From Photobacterium leiognathi (lineage in GTDB: Bacteria > Pseudomonadota > Gammaproteobacteria > Enterobacterales > Vibrionaceae): a stretch of DNA of 64,000 nucleotides. Location: NCBI RefSeq assembly GCF_030685535.1, contig NZ_CP131599.1:372001-436000 (forward strand), written 5' to 3'. This document shows, piece by piece, positions 24,999 through 34,631 of the stretch (positions within the stretch are counted from its first letter, which is position 1; each line of letters opens with the position of its first letter). Made by a program: the position numbers and the translations under genes. The notes under the pieces were generated by a model. The model worked only from the letters and a program-made list of their open reading frames with translations. It was not told where the DNA came from and did not search any database.

Positions 24999-25168
24999 TA
25001 AGATTCCTTCAAGGTACTTTTTCTCAACTCACAATATAGTTTTATTGATTTGTTGAATTAATTTATTCGTTCCATAATTAAAACCGCAAAAACGAGTTTA
25101 GCAGTATACCAATTTCGTATTTACTTTGTGCTGCTAGATCCTAAATTATTCGAACATGAGTACAGATA

Positions 25169-25723
25169 ATGAAGATCAAACAAGTTGTAGCCGCTGTTCT
25201 TTTAGCTGCTCCTGCATTTATGTCACATGCAGCAATGACATTAACAAGCCAAGATATCACCAATGATCATACGCTACAAAATCAGCAGCTGTTTAATCAG
25301 TGGGGCTGTACTGGTAGTAATGTTTCACCACAATTAAGCTGGAAGGGTGTACCTGAAGGTACGAAAAGCTTCGCTGTTACTATGTATGATCCAGATGCGC
25401 CAACAGGTAGTGGTTGGTGGCACTGGAGTGTAGTCAACATTCCTGCAAACGTACATAGCTTAGCAGCTGGTGCTGGTGCTGTTGGTGGTAAAGATCTACC
25501 AAAAGGCGCAAGCATGGTAACGAATGATTTTGGATTTAAGGGCTTTGGCGGTGCATGTCCTCCACCAAATTCAAAACCTCATAACTACGAAATTACAGTA
25601 TATGCATTAAATACTGCGTCGATTAAGCTGCCAGAAAATGCATCACCAGCGTTAGCGGGTTATAACATTCTGTCTCATGTTATTGGTAAAGCTCAGTTAA
25701 TTGCACCGACAAATGCACGTTAA
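25169..25723 (+). CDS. YbhB/YbcL-family (PEBP-like) secreted protein
   Basis: 184-aa protein of the phosphatidylethanolamine-binding-protein superfamily, exported by a signal peptide (1-21, SHA|AMTL). The conserved ligand-pocket segments are present: NVSPQLSWKGVPEGTKSFA (~44-62), the DPDAPTG motif (~70-76), GWWHWSVVNIP (~78-88) and FGGACPPPNSKPHNYEITVYAL. Biological role in bacteria is unsettled. Expression may be controlled by the divergent LysR regulator. Confidence 0.92.
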   Translation: MKIKQVVAAVLLAAPAFMSHAAMTLTSQDITNDHTLQNQQLFNQWGCTGSNVSPQLSWKGVPEGTKSFAVTMYDPDAPTGSGWWHWSVVNIPANVHSLAAGAGAVGGKDLPKGASMVTNDFGFKGFGGACPPPNSKPHNYEITVYALNTASIKLPENASPALAGYNILSHVIGKAQLIAPTNAR

Positions 25724-25737
25724 TGTATCTTGTCATG

Positions 25738-25766
25738 AAGAGCCACATTGAGTGGCTCTTTTTTTA
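25738..25766 (+). terminator. Terminator of the YbhB-type gene
   Basis: A 9-bp perfect stem AAGAGCCAC/GTGGCTCTT with loop ATTGA and a T8 run. Confidence 0.92.
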
Positions 25767-25783
25767 TCTGTAAATAGTCGAAA

Positions 25784-26899
25784 TTATGTCAGTAACTGAA
25801 CGGGTGTTATATATGGAAGGTTCAGGGATTGGGCGACGCTTTGGCAGGTAATATGACCTCGATATACGTTAAGTCCATTACAGAGATGTTTATCATCAAG
25901 TAATGCTTGCTTGTAGCCTTTATTCGCTATCGCAATAATGTAAGGAAGCGTGGCATTATTTAGTGCAACAGTAGAAGTACGAGCAACGGCACCCGGCATG
26001 TTCGCTACACAATAATGAACAACATCATCAACAATGTAGGTTGGCTTATCATGGGTTGTTGCATGGGATGTTTCGACACAGCCACCTTGATCGATAGCCA
26101 CATCGACAATGGCAGCCCCTGCTTTCATTGCTTTAACCATTGCTTTCGTCACAAGTTTGGGCGCAGCAGCACCAGCAATGAGCACGCCACCAATTACAAG
26201 ATCAGCGTCAAGTACATGTTTCTCAATGGCATCATGAGTGGAATATACAGTATTCACGCGCCCATTAAATTGAGCATCAAGGTGACGTAATACATTAATA
26301 TCACAATCAATGATCGTGACATTGGCGTTGAGTCCAATTGCCATTTGAGCGGCATTAGCCCCCACGACACCGCCACCAATAATCACTACATTTGCCGCCT
26401 CAACACCAGCAACACCACCTAATAATACGCCTCGTCCTCCTCGCGATTTTTCTAGGGCAAAAGCGCCTGCTTGGATCGACATTCGGCCAGCAACTTCAGA
26501 CATAGGAGCAAGTAATGGGAGTCTTCCTGCATCATCAGTGACCGTCTCATAAGCAATACCGATGGCCTTACTTGCTATTAATTCATTGGTTTGTAGAGGA
26601 TCAGGGGCAAGGTGAAGGTAAGTGAATAATATTTGGTTCTCGCGCAGTAATAACCGCTCACTGGCTTGAGGCTCTTTGACTTTCACTATCATTTCAGATT
26701 CAGCAAAGATGTCTGCGGGAGTCGATAAAATTTGTCCGCCAGCTTGAATGTAATCTTGATCTTGAAATCCGATCCCAGCACCTGCTTGGGTCTCAATATA
26801 AACGGTATGACCGTGTGTAATTAGTTCTTTTACTGAGCTTGGCGTCATCCCTACGCGATATTCATGGGTTTTGATCTCTTTAGGTATCCCTATAATCAT
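25784..26899 (-). CDS. ald: Alanine dehydrogenase
   Basis: 371-aa NAD-dependent enzyme interconverting L-alanine and pyruvate plus ammonia; used to catabolise alanine. N-terminal MIIGIPKEIKTHEYRVGMTP is the family signature with substrate-binding Arg 15; the catalytic Lys and His lie in MIVKVKEPQ (~75) and YLHLAPD (~96). The Rossmann loop is GGGVVGANAAQMA (~174-186). Full length (family 360-375 aa). Ribosome site GGAGG immediately upstream. It is a single-gene unit, convergent with the YbhB gene; vibrio ald is often controlled by Lrp, but no site was recognised. Confidence 0.96.
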   Translation of the reverse strand: MIIGIPKEIKTHEYRVGMTPSSVKELITHGHTVYIETQAGAGIGFQDQDYIQAGGQILSTPADIFAESEMIVKVKEPQASERLLLRENQILFTYLHLAPDPLQTNELIASKAIGIAYETVTDDAGRLPLLAPMSEVAGRMSIQAGAFALEKSRGGRGVLLGGVAGVEAANVVIIGGGVVGANAAQMAIGLNANVTIIDCDINVLRHLDAQFNGRVNTVYSTHDAIEKHVLDADLVIGGVLIAGAAAPKLVTKAMVKAMKAGAAIVDVAIDQGGCVETSHATTHDKPTYIVDDVVHYCVANMPGAVARTSTVALNNATLPYIIAIANKGYKQALLDDKHLCNGLNVYRGHITCQSVAQSLNLPYITPVQLLT

Positions 26900-27260
26900 A
26901 GTGTTACCTCCTATCTATGATTAAAGATGCTGTTGAAATAGTTATTATTGAAGCAACAAGTCATGCTTAAAAAGATGGAATCTATAACTATATTTTAACG
27001 TAAACTTAAAATAAGGTGCTTAATGGTGAGGTTTATTCGGTTTTTTAAGGAGGTGCTATTGGGTAAGGGAAGTGTTTTTTCTGGAAATTAGTATTGTAGC
27101 AAAGCTAATTTCTGATTTTGTACTTAGTAACAGGTTATAAATCTACCAGTGTACAAAAATATGAACAGCTTAGTGGGGCATTTTATGGTGTGATGCTAGG
27201 GGAAGTTAATAAAGCAGAAGGAAAAAGAAGTGAGAAAGGAGCATAAAGAATGTTACGTAT
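26900..27260. other. Intergenic region between ald and hns
   Basis: About 360 bp without a supportable gene. The part next to ald should hold its promoter. A longer open frame here on the minus strand (27206-27493) overlaps hns and its terminator and is not credible. Confidence 0.5.
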
Positions 27261-27293
27261 AAAAATAAAAGCCGCCTGTTAATATAGCGGCTT
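27261..27293 (-). terminator. Terminator of hns
   Basis: Stem AAGCCGC/GCGGCTT (27269-27275 with 27287-27293) with a T-rich tail TTTATTTTT on the minus strand, 22 bp after the hns stop. Confidence 0.85.
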
Positions 27294-27314
27294 ATACATT
27301 TAATGAGATAGAAA

Positions 27315-27707
27315 TTAGATTTCGAACTCAGAAAGTTGTGCACCTTGGTCAAGCAATTGCTGAAGTGCTTTAGGAGTACGGCCTTGGCCTGTCCATGTTT
27401 TTTCTTCGCCATTTTCGTCAGCGAATTTATATTTAGCTGGGCGTGCAGCGCGCTTTTTCTTCGCTTTTGGCGCATCACCAATAAGTGCAACAAGCTCTTC
27501 TGCAGTAATACCTTCTGCTTCTAACAGATCACGGTATTTTTGAAGTTTCGCTTCTTGTTCTTTATTTTGTGCTTTTTCGGCAGCTTCTTCTTCACGGCGT
27601 TCTTCAACAACCTGAGTGAATTTTTGAAGACCTTCTTCTAGGTCTGAAACTGACATTTCACGTGCTTGAGCACGTAGTGAGCGTAGGTTTAATAGAATAT
27701 CAATCAT
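27315..27707 (-). CDS. hns: H-NS family nucleoid protein
   Basis: 130-aa DNA-binding silencer of AT-rich and horizontally acquired DNA. The N-terminal coiled-coil oligomerisation region (~1-65: LNNLRSLRAQ-type start LLNLRSLRAQAREMS, then EERREEEAAEKAQ) is joined by a basic linker (KKKRAARPAKYKF) to the C-terminal DNA-binding domain with the core TWTGQGRTPKAL (~107-118; standard TWTGQGRxP). Length is normal. A long AT-rich upstream region precedes it, as usual for autoregulated hns. Confidence 0.95.
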   Translation of the reverse strand: MIDILLNLRSLRAQAREMSVSDLEEGLQKFTQVVEERREEEAAEKAQNKEQEAKLQKYRDLLEAEGITAEELVALIGDAPKAKKKRAARPAKYKFADENGEEKTWTGQGRTPKALQQLLDQGAQLSEFEI

Positions 27708-29214
27708 GTAAATTTTATTCTGAAATAAGAGGAATTAATTAGGTACTATTGTACTTAAGTTTTTAAATAAGGCACGAAAAATAGAGACTATCTTTGTAAC
27801 TAAATCTCATTTTTTAAATTTATTTTAAATATTCCGTTTAAAGCAAAAATAGCTTATTTGCGAACAAGATCTCGTTATATTCATTTAAGATGAGGGAATA
27901 GGTGAAAAATGGACACATTTCGTCAGTTTTGAAACAGGCTCACTGTAATGCTTAATCAACACTTAGATATGATTTTTTATTTAAATTCAATGATTTGAAA
28001 TTATTGTTGGATGTTACCAAATTTAACAATCCACATACCATTAGTGTTGGTTATTGTTTTAATTTCTTTTATATCATTGACTTATCTGTTTTGTTTTTTT
28101 GTTATGCTAATAAGAAATATTAATTATCCTCTGTAAGATTATTCTCATATAAATTTCGACACTAAGAAGGTGTGCTATCACACTTGATATGGATAGCAAT
28201 ACGTTACGCATTTATAACGTGATTGCCTTATCTCGTGATACACATTGATGCGTTGTTATAAGCCCTAATTAAAATAAAGAGAATATTCAACTATTGGTAA
28301 TAGTCACATTGCTTGTAGCCTTTGCCGTCTCGAATTTTAGCATTGCTAATGCCCACCATTGCCAGGGTGAGTTTCTATCTGCTTGTACTGTAACTTGTGA
28401 TGCAGATGGTAACTATTGAGGCGGTTTAGCGCCAAGCCAAGCATGTTGTACATTATTTTCAAAAAAGTAGTTATCTCTTCATACAAAAAATGAAATGACG
28501 CACTAAAGATAACCTAGATACTTCCTTCTCTTAACTGGCAGAAACTGGTTTAAGCCGCTAGGCCCAGTTCCACCGAGATTATCCAAAAGAGCTAGAAGCC
28601 GAGTAGGTATAAGCGTATCAGCTTATGTTGTAGCTGAAGCGCACCTAGCGGAGCAAAACTCTAGTAGAAAGTCATTTTGGGTTATAAGTGTAGGGGAGTT
28701 ATATAAAGCTAAGTAATTGATGGATCAAAGCAGCTATTTATTTGGCTATTTTTAAGCTGTGAGATTAATAATACATCCGTTATTTTATTGACGTATTTTG
28801 TGTTGGTTTTTTGACGATTATAAAATAATAAAATTTAACTTCTCATTAGGATGTTTAAAAATCTAATTTCTATTTTACCATTTTGTTTTTTTAAGCGTTA
28901 ATTTTGAAATAAACATTAATGTAACATTTTCAAATGTAACAAAAAGTATTCTCTCAGCGCATGTGTGATCTCATTTTATTTTTAAAAACAATAGATTAAA
29001 ATTTGTTACTTTAGCTTTTATCGTGTTGATTAATTTTGTTTGTTATGTGCTTGTTGTATTTTGATTTATAAAATACACAAGCAAAAGGGAGAGGTTCTTT
29101 TTTGCCTTCACTAAATAAAAATAACCACAGAAAAGTGGATTGAAATAGTGATACTGAAATAGCGATATATGTATTGAATCAAACTTATGTCGTCAAACAA
29201 TATTGAGAAAAACG
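27708..29214. other. 1.5-kb gene-poor AT-rich region between hns and the LPMO gene
   Basis: The half near hns should carry its promoter. From 28294 to 28470 lies a small secreted-peptide gene broken by a stop (separate entry). From 28513 to 28716 a 68-codon open frame without a usual start (reads ...TGRNWFKPLGPVPPRL..., ending ...GELYKAK) looks like a gene fragment. The last ~450 bp before the LPMO gene are very AT-rich and presumably hold its promoter, and H-NS may bind there. No RNA gene was recognised. Confidence 0.5.
28294..28470 (+). pseudogene. Small secreted Cys-rich protein, interrupted by TGA
   Basis: From TTG 28294 the frame reads a 20-residue signal peptide (MVIVTLLVAF... IANA) and a Cys-rich start of the mature part (HHCQGEF, SACTVTC), then TGA at 28417-28419. 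The same frame continues 16 codons (GGLAPSQACC...) to TAG at 28468. A Trp codon (TGG) at the TGA would restore a 58-aa protein with five Cys. AAAGAGA precedes the TTG. Either a nonsense-mutated gene or a 41-aa secreted peptide. Family unknown. Confidence 0.5.
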
Positions 29215-30597
29215 ATGTCTTCTAAATTCACAAAACTATCTTTATCTGTTGCATTTGCTATTGCAAATGTTGCTGCAATTGGTGCTGCAAACGCTCACGG
29301 TTGGGCTGAATTCCCAAGTGCTCGTCAAAATACGTGTTACAACGATGGCGGTTACTGGTCAAATGCAATCCCGAATGCGGCATGTAAAGCTTCATACGAT
29401 AAATCAGGTGTTGAAGCTTTCATTCAACGTAACGAAGTTGCGTCATTGAACCCTAACTACAATGATATCAACACTGTTAAAGCGAACATTAAAGATGGTC
29501 AACTTTGTGCAGCGGGTATGCCGGGTAAAACGGGTCTAGATGTACCACATAAAGATTGGCAAAAAACGGAAATCGTTCTTGATGCAAACGGTGAGTTCGA
29601 TTTCGTGTGGACAGCAACAGCGCCACACAACCCATCGTTCTGGGAATTTTACCTAACTAAACCAGGCCACGATTTTACTCAACCTTTAAACTGGGATGAT
29701 CTAGAACTCGTTCATACGGTAGGTAATGTGATGCCAAATGCTGGCACACCTTACAAAACGTACAACTTTAAAGTGAAGCTTCCAACTGATCGTTCAGGTG
29801 ATGCAGTACTTTATACTCGTTGGCAGCGTATTGACCCTGTGGGTGAAGGCTTCTACAACTGTAGTGATATTACCATTAAGCAATCTGGCAATGGTGGTGA
29901 AGTAACGCCTCCACCAGTTGTTGGTGGTGATATGAACGCAATCCCAGGTTACTTTGTACCTGCGGGTTACCAAACACCAGCTGTAGGTGACATTGTACGT
30001 TTCCGTCTAATGGCACCAGTAACAGGTGAAGAAGTGTTTGATCACCGTTTAGTGATCACTGCTGCTAACCAAGCAACATGGGCAGAAACACTAGCAACTG
30101 AACTAAATGCATTGGATTCAGAAAAACTATTCGTAGGTGTTTGGAACCAAGCCGCTGCTCAATACGAGTTTAATGCGTCAAATGTTCATGCAAACCAAGT
30201 ATGGGTTTCTGAGAAAGATTACGCATTTGCAGTAAGTACAATTAAAGCACTTGAGCCGCTACCACCTGTAGATCCTGAAGAGCCAGAAGAGCCAGTAACA
30301 CCTGAAGGTAGCTGGAGCAAAGCGGCTGTTTATCAAGGTGGTGATGTGGTAACTCACATGGGCAAAACATGGAAAGCGAGCTGGTGGACACAAGGTGAAG
30401 AGCCAAGCAAAGCAGATGTGTGGAAACAAGTACTAGCTGAAGGTGAAAAACCAGAAGTGGGTGGTTGGTCTGCAACAAAAGTTTACTACGAAAATGACGT
30501 GGTAACTCATAACGGCGATAGCTGGAAAGCTGGTTGGCACACGAAAGGTGAGGAACCTGGTACAACTGGTCAATGGGGTGTATGGCGTAAGCTGTAA
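29215..30597 (+). CDS. Chitin-active lytic polysaccharide monooxygenase (AA10) with two C-terminal CBM5/12
   Basis: ~460-aa secreted copper enzyme that oxidatively cleaves chitin. The signal peptide ends ANA|HGW, leaving the N-terminal catalytic His. The AA10 domain (mature residues 1-~195) has the second copper His in TAPHNPSFWEFYLTKPG, and Cys pairs (NTCYND, AACKAS, GQLCAAG, FYNCSD). A middle domain of ~110 aa (AIPGYFVPAGYQTP...) follows, then an Asp/Glu/Pro linker and two chitin-binding modules (~360-405 and ~415-460) with GDVVTHMGKTWKASWW and NDVVTHNGDSWKAGWH. Related in role to Vibrio GbpA but with a different tail. Start at ATG 29215; TTG 29203 is less likely. Confidence 0.94.
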   Translation: MSSKFTKLSLSVAFAIANVAAIGAANAHGWAEFPSARQNTCYNDGGYWSNAIPNAACKASYDKSGVEAFIQRNEVASLNPNYNDINTVKANIKDGQLCAAGMPGKTGLDVPHKDWQKTEIVLDANGEFDFVWTATAPHNPSFWEFYLTKPGHDFTQPLNWDDLELVHTVGNVMPNAGTPYKTYNFKVKLPTDRSGDAVLYTRWQRIDPVGEGFYNCSDITIKQSGNGGEVTPPPVVGGDMNAIPGYFVPAGYQTPAVGDIVRFRLMAPVTGEEVFDHRLVITAANQATWAETLATELNALDSEKLFVGVWNQAAAQYEFNASNVHANQVWVSEKDYAFAVSTIKALEPLPPVDPEEPEEPVTPEGSWSKAAVYQGGDVVTHMGKTWKASWWTQGEEPSKADVWKQVLAEGEKPEVGGWSATKVYYENDVVTHNGDSWKAGWHTKGEEPGTTGQWGVWRKL

Positions 30598-30620
30598 TCG
30601 CTCATTACTTTAGCCTGAAT

Positions 30621-30648
30621 AAAGCCTATGGAAACATGGGCTTTTTTT
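30621..30648 (+). terminator. Terminator of the LPMO gene
   Basis: A 9-bp stem AAGCCTATG/CATGGGCTT (one G-T pair), loop GAAA, then T7. Confidence 0.9.
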
Positions 30649-30674
30649 GTATTCTATGTTAAAAGTATTTGATT

Positions 30675-30962
30675 ATGAGTTCAAAAAAGCAGTTAGTCAC
30701 TCGGGTTGAGAAGAGTATAAAGCACGCATTAGTAAAGAAAGGATATATATCACTCTGCTCTATTGTTGAAAGTCAGTATAACGCAAATCAAAAATATCCT
30801 TTAAACTTAAGAAAGAATACGAAATTCTTATCTATTTGCGGTTTCTCAACGTATAAATCTAGTCGTAATATCTTTGATTTATCAACACGTAAATATGCTA
30901 AACTTAAGAATATAGTTAAAGATCGGTACAAAGAATTAAAGTCACTGCATGATTTATATTAA
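30675..30962 (+). CDS. Small basic protein of unknown function (95 aa)
   Basis: Lys/Arg-rich soluble protein with no signal peptide; it begins MSSKKQLVTRVEKSIKHAL and ends KELKSLHDLY. ATG 30675 is preferred over TTG 30669. The low G+C and basic charge suggest nucleic-acid contact, but that is only a guess. It is convergent with the next gene and shares a bidirectional terminator. Confidence 0.55.
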   Translation: MSSKKQLVTRVEKSIKHALVKKGYISLCSIVESQYNANQKYPLNLRKNTKFLSICGFSTYKSSRNIFDLSTRKYAKLKNIVKDRYKELKSLHDLY

Positions 30963-31010
30963 AAAGTGAAGTGATTTTAATTAGGTTTTTAAATGGAATT
31001 CAATAAAAGA

Positions 31011-31041
31011 AAAAGAGGGAATATTTTTATTCCCTCTTTTT
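31011..31041 (+). terminator. Bidirectional terminator between convergent genes
   Basis: A 12-bp perfect stem (AAAAGAGGGAAT 31011-31022 with 31029-31040) has A-runs on the left and T-runs on the right, so it works for both strands. Confidence 0.9.
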
Positions 31042-31042
31042 G

Positions 31043-31510
31043 CTATAAGCCATTTATTTTAAACGCATGTTGTAAATTAAATGGTAGATTGAACGGTGCA
31101 GTATTACGTAATCGGTAGCGTTCAGTACTGTTAACCTTGCTTACTGTCTCTAGTGTTTCTTGGCTATATAGTGGCTTGTTTTCATCAATAAAAGCCAGTA
31201 GTTCCGCATTGTTGCCTGTTGATGCCGTATGTTTGATAAGATTGAGTGCATGCTTTGCGTAGGCATCATACATACAGGTTTCCATTGCTTTAATATTAAG
31301 ATATTGAAGTAACTGCTTTTTCTCTTCGTTAGTAAATTTATCTACCCCATCAGCATCTAAATATAAATTAATTTTATTATTGCTCTGAATATCATTACAG
31401 CGTTGTTGGTAGTAACGAATATCATTAAGGCTATCAGTCAAATCTGCTTTAACAGTTAAACTGAATAATGAAATAAATATAGGGAATATATAATTATTAA
31501 TATGCTTCAA
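31043..31510 (-). CDS. Periplasmic protein of unknown function (155 aa)
   Basis: Signal peptide (~1-22, ending VKA|DLTD) then a helical, polar mature domain with Cys in QQRCND and METCMYD that may pair. No family recognised. It lies alone between two convergent or divergent units, with a poor ribosome site. Confidence 0.65.
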   Translation of the reverse strand: MKHINNYIFPIFISLFSLTVKADLTDSLNDIRYYQQRCNDIQSNNKINLYLDADGVDKFTNEEKKQLLQYLNIKAMETCMYDAYAKHALNLIKHTASTGNNAELLAFIDENKPLYSQETLETVSKVNSTERYRLRNTAPFNLPFNLQHAFKINGL

Positions 31511-31857
31511 ATAAAATAATCCAAGATATATAAACGGTCATTTTGTTCTGTTGAAACGTTAAATAGTTCCCATTGTTAATGGAACCAACGTGAAGGTTGA
31601 TAGTAAATCTTCCTGATGATATATCACAATGTTTGTTGTTATTGATAGAAATAAAAGTGTTTCAAAATGTGTTGTTATTATCAATTTTAGCTATAAAAAG
31701 TGAAAAAAATATCGTTTTATGCTCAAAAAGTGAATATTTCATGCATTGATTAAATTATTAAATTGTCACGATTAAAGATGTTGTTTGTGTTGTTTCCGTT
31801 AAAAGTTAAACATTGGGTTAACTTTTATGGACTATGTAATAGCAGTAAGGAAACATA
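31511..31857. other. Promoter region of the BCCT gene
   Basis: 347 bp, AT-rich, between divergent genes. It should hold the BCCT promoter and ends in the ribosome site AGTAAGGAAAC. No operator was recognised. No gene seen. Confidence 0.5.
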
Positions 31858-33780
31858 GTGAATACATTTCAAAAAAACTTTAAGTTGATTGATAAGCCAA
31901 CGTTTTTCGGAGCGTTAGCTATGTTGATCTCAGTGGTTGTGCCACTGATCTTATTCCCAGAGCAAGGTGCAACTTGGATTGCAACAGCTAAGACCTTTAT
32001 GACGGATAAACTAGGTTTCTTATACCTAGCATTAGGCTTAGCCGCTGTGTTCTTTATGGTGTACATTATTTTCTCTGATATCGGCCAAATTAAGCTGGGT
32101 GATGCAGATGAAGAGCCTGAATTTAAAACAGGTTCTTGGGCTGCTATGCTGTTTTGTGGTGGTATTGGTGCAAGTATCCTTTACTGGGGTGCTATCGAGT
32201 GGGCATATTACTACCAAAGCCCTCCATTCCAGTTAACACCTGGAAGTGAAGAAGCGGTTCGTTGGGCTGCAACTTACGGTGTATTCCACTGGGGTCCTGT
32301 TGCTTGGGCTATCTACCTTATGCCAGCTGTGCCAATTGCTTATTTCTTCTATGTTCGTAAGCAGCCTGTATTGAAAGTATCTGCAGCTCTAATGCCTGTT
32401 ATTGGTGAAGCGCGTAGTTACGGTTGGACAGGTAAAATCATTGATGTGCTTTTCATCTTTGGTCTACTTGGTGGCGGTGCAACGACACTAGGTCTAGCTG
32501 CTCCTCTTATTACTGAAGGTGCAAACTACCTGTTCGGCACACCGAAAAATACTGAAACTCAAATTTTTGTTCTACTTATTTGTACAGCAATTTTCGGTTA
32601 CTCAGCGTATGCGGGTATGGAAAAAGGCATCAAGATCCTAAGTAATATTAACTTCTGGGGTGCGTTAGGTTTACTGGCGTTTATCTTGGCTGTTGGTCCT
32701 ACTATTTTCATGCTGGAAACAGGTTTAGATTCACTAGGCCGTATGCTATCTAACTTCTTCGTGATGGCAACATGGGCAGAACCATTCGGCGGTTACGGTT
32801 CATTTGAAGACACGCACTTCCCACAAGATTGGACAATCTTCTACTGGGCATGGTGGTTAGTGTTTGCACCAAGTATGGGTCTGTTTATCGCACGTATCTC
32901 TCGTGGTCGTACGATTAAGCAGATGGTAGCTGGCTCTATCTTCTTCGGTTCAATGGGTTGTTTCCTATTCTTCATGGTACTGGGTAACTTTGGCTTATCG
33001 CTACAGCTATCGGGTCAGTTAGATGTGGTGTCTATCCTGAATGCAGAAGGAGCAACAAAAGCAATCTTCTCTATTCTAGAACAACTACCATTTAGTATTG
33101 TTGTGATTGCTGTATTCACACTACTGTGTTTGATCTTTACAGCGACAACGTTTGACTCAATCTCATACATCTTGGCATCTGTTGTACAAAATGACGTAAC
33201 AGAAGAGCCTATGCGTTGGAACCGTCTGTTCTGGGCTTTCGCAATGTCATTCATGCCATCGGTATTGATGTTCATGGGCGGCTTAGCAACACTGCAAACA
33301 GCGGCAATTGTAGGTGGTCTACCACTGCTATTTATCACTGTAATGCTAATGATTTCAGCGGTTAAAGCGGCATCACTAGACTTAAGTCACCAAGAAGGTT
33401 ACGAAGATCCAGTGATTAACATTGAAGATTTACCAGATGTTGATCCATGGTCAAAAGAAGGTATGGCGCTAGCGAAGTTTGAGCAACTAAAAGATGTGGC
33501 TATTGAAGCTGCGGATGCTGAGCGTGATGCACTGAATGCTATCTGGAAGATCAAGAAGCAAATTCGTGCTGAGGCATTAGCGCGTGGTGATAGCGGTGCT
33601 GATGTAGGTGAAGTGCCTGCTGAGTTAGCGGAAGAGTTACACCGCCTAACGACAGAAGCGATGACGGCGAAAGAAACCAAACTTGAAGCCTCTGAGCAAG
33701 CTCAAGAAGCGCGCATTGTTTTCAACGATATCATGAAAGAAAAAGAACAAGCAGCAATGACAGAAGTAACAGCCTCTTAA
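31858..33780 (+). CDS. BCCT-family betaine/carnitine/choline transporter
   Basis: 640-aa sodium- or proton-coupled importer of trimethylammonium compounds, e.g. osmoprotectants. 12 membrane helices (residues ~15-500). Family marks: GGIGASILYWGAIEWAYYY (~98-116, glycine-rich helix 3 and Trp box) and FYWAWWLVFAPSMGLFIARISRGRTI (~325-350). The C-terminal ~130 aa form a charged, coiled-coil-like tail (KFEQLKDVAIEAADAERDAL...), longer than in BetP-type members and possibly an osmosensory or regulatory domain. Starts at GTG 31858. Substrate not determinable. Confidence 0.93.
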   Translation: MNTFQKNFKLIDKPTFFGALAMLISVVVPLILFPEQGATWIATAKTFMTDKLGFLYLALGLAAVFFMVYIIFSDIGQIKLGDADEEPEFKTGSWAAMLFCGGIGASILYWGAIEWAYYYQSPPFQLTPGSEEAVRWAATYGVFHWGPVAWAIYLMPAVPIAYFFYVRKQPVLKVSAALMPVIGEARSYGWTGKIIDVLFIFGLLGGGATTLGLAAPLITEGANYLFGTPKNTETQIFVLLICTAIFGYSAYAGMEKGIKILSNINFWGALGLLAFILAVGPTIFMLETGLDSLGRMLSNFFVMATWAEPFGGYGSFEDTHFPQDWTIFYWAWWLVFAPSMGLFIARISRGRTIKQMVAGSIFFGSMGCFLFFMVLGNFGLSLQLSGQLDVVSILNAEGATKAIFSILEQLPFSIVVIAVFTLLCLIFTATTFDSISYILASVVQNDVTEEPMRWNRLFWAFAMSFMPSVLMFMGGLATLQTAAIVGGLPLLFITVMLMISAVKAASLDLSHQEGYEDPVINIEDLPDVDPWSKEGMALAKFEQLKDVAIEAADAERDALNAIWKIKKQIRAEALARGDSGADVGEVPAELAEELHRLTTEAMTAKETKLEASEQAQEARIVFNDIMKEKEQAAMTEVTAS

Positions 33781-33796
33781 TCATTGCGAAATAATT

Positions 33797-33826
33797 AAAA
33801 AGCGATCCCTCGGGATCGCTTTTTTG
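33797..33826 (+). terminator. Terminator of the BCCT gene
   Basis: Stem AAAAGCGATCCC/GGGATCGCTTTT with loop TC and T6. Confidence 0.92.
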
Positions 33827-34019
33827 TTTTTGGCTGATAGGGAATTAACTGATAACTTTATCACTTATAAAGGTGGTACTATGCTTGTTGTACCGTTAAC
33901 TTCGGCTTAGTGTATAACTACTTAATAATCAAAACTGATATCTTAACGATGATGCTTTATAGCTAGAGTATTGTTGTGAATATTAAGCTGCTATTGTGAT
34001 TTATAGGGAGTGTTAATTA

Positions 34020-34304
34020 ATGCGTAAAATGGATAAGAAGCGCGATAATACAATTGTTGCTGCGTTAACTCAGGTCTGCCATGCCGCTCAAGAAGAAGGC
34101 AATGGTTTTCAATGGCTAACCCATACGGTTAATTATCAGAATTTCCCTGATAGTTTAACAGTGGTATGTGTCTATGATGAGTTACCAGCGGAAAGCGTCA
34201 AAAGTGCGATGTGTTGTTTGATTCAATCTACATTAGCTAAACAGGCGATATCACTGCTAAATCCTGCTCGTCAAATTCAATTTAAGCAACAAACGTCAAA
34301 ATAA
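34020..34304 (+). CDS. Small protein of unknown function (94 aa)
   Basis: Soluble 94-aa protein, beginning MRKMDKKRDNTIVAAL and including VCVYDELP. Similar small proteins are conserved in Vibrionaceae and are sometimes labelled Fis-like, but no HTH is evident here. The ribosome site AGGGAG is 10 bp before ATG 34020. Confidence 0.7.
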   Translation: MRKMDKKRDNTIVAALTQVCHAAQEEGNGFQWLTHTVNYQNFPDSLTVVCVYDELPAESVKSAMCCLIQSTLAKQAISLLNPARQIQFKQQTSK

Positions 34305-34631
34305 TCCTCGTGTGGAAAATATTCAACGCTAGTTTGGCTATCGGATTGGTGGCTGAAAGATCATTAGCGTCATAAATTTGGCTCTGGTTACAACTCTAAT
34401 GTAACAGCGTCAGCTTATCTTGTGATTTTGTCTTACCCCTTGCGTTCTGTCTTTAAAAAAGGCGGGTTAGGTTGCGATGTAAAAATACGCTCGCAATACT
34501 GCAAACGTATATCAGCGATAAAATTGTCCCTATATTGATGTGTAGAACGCTTATGTTTCAGCTTTTTCACGTTTATTAATGGGGAGAGATTTTATCTACT
34601 TGTCCATCTATTGAAATCAAGGATGATAAAA
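34305..34631. other. Intergenic region before the chitinase gene
   Basis: About 320 bp without a gene. A weak hairpin (AAGGCGGGTTAG region) lies near 34450. The chitinase promoter should lie here. No regulator site was recognised. Confidence 0.4.

Noticed and set aside
27206..27493. 95-codon minus-strand frame
   Set aside because: It overlaps hns in another frame and spans the hns terminator.
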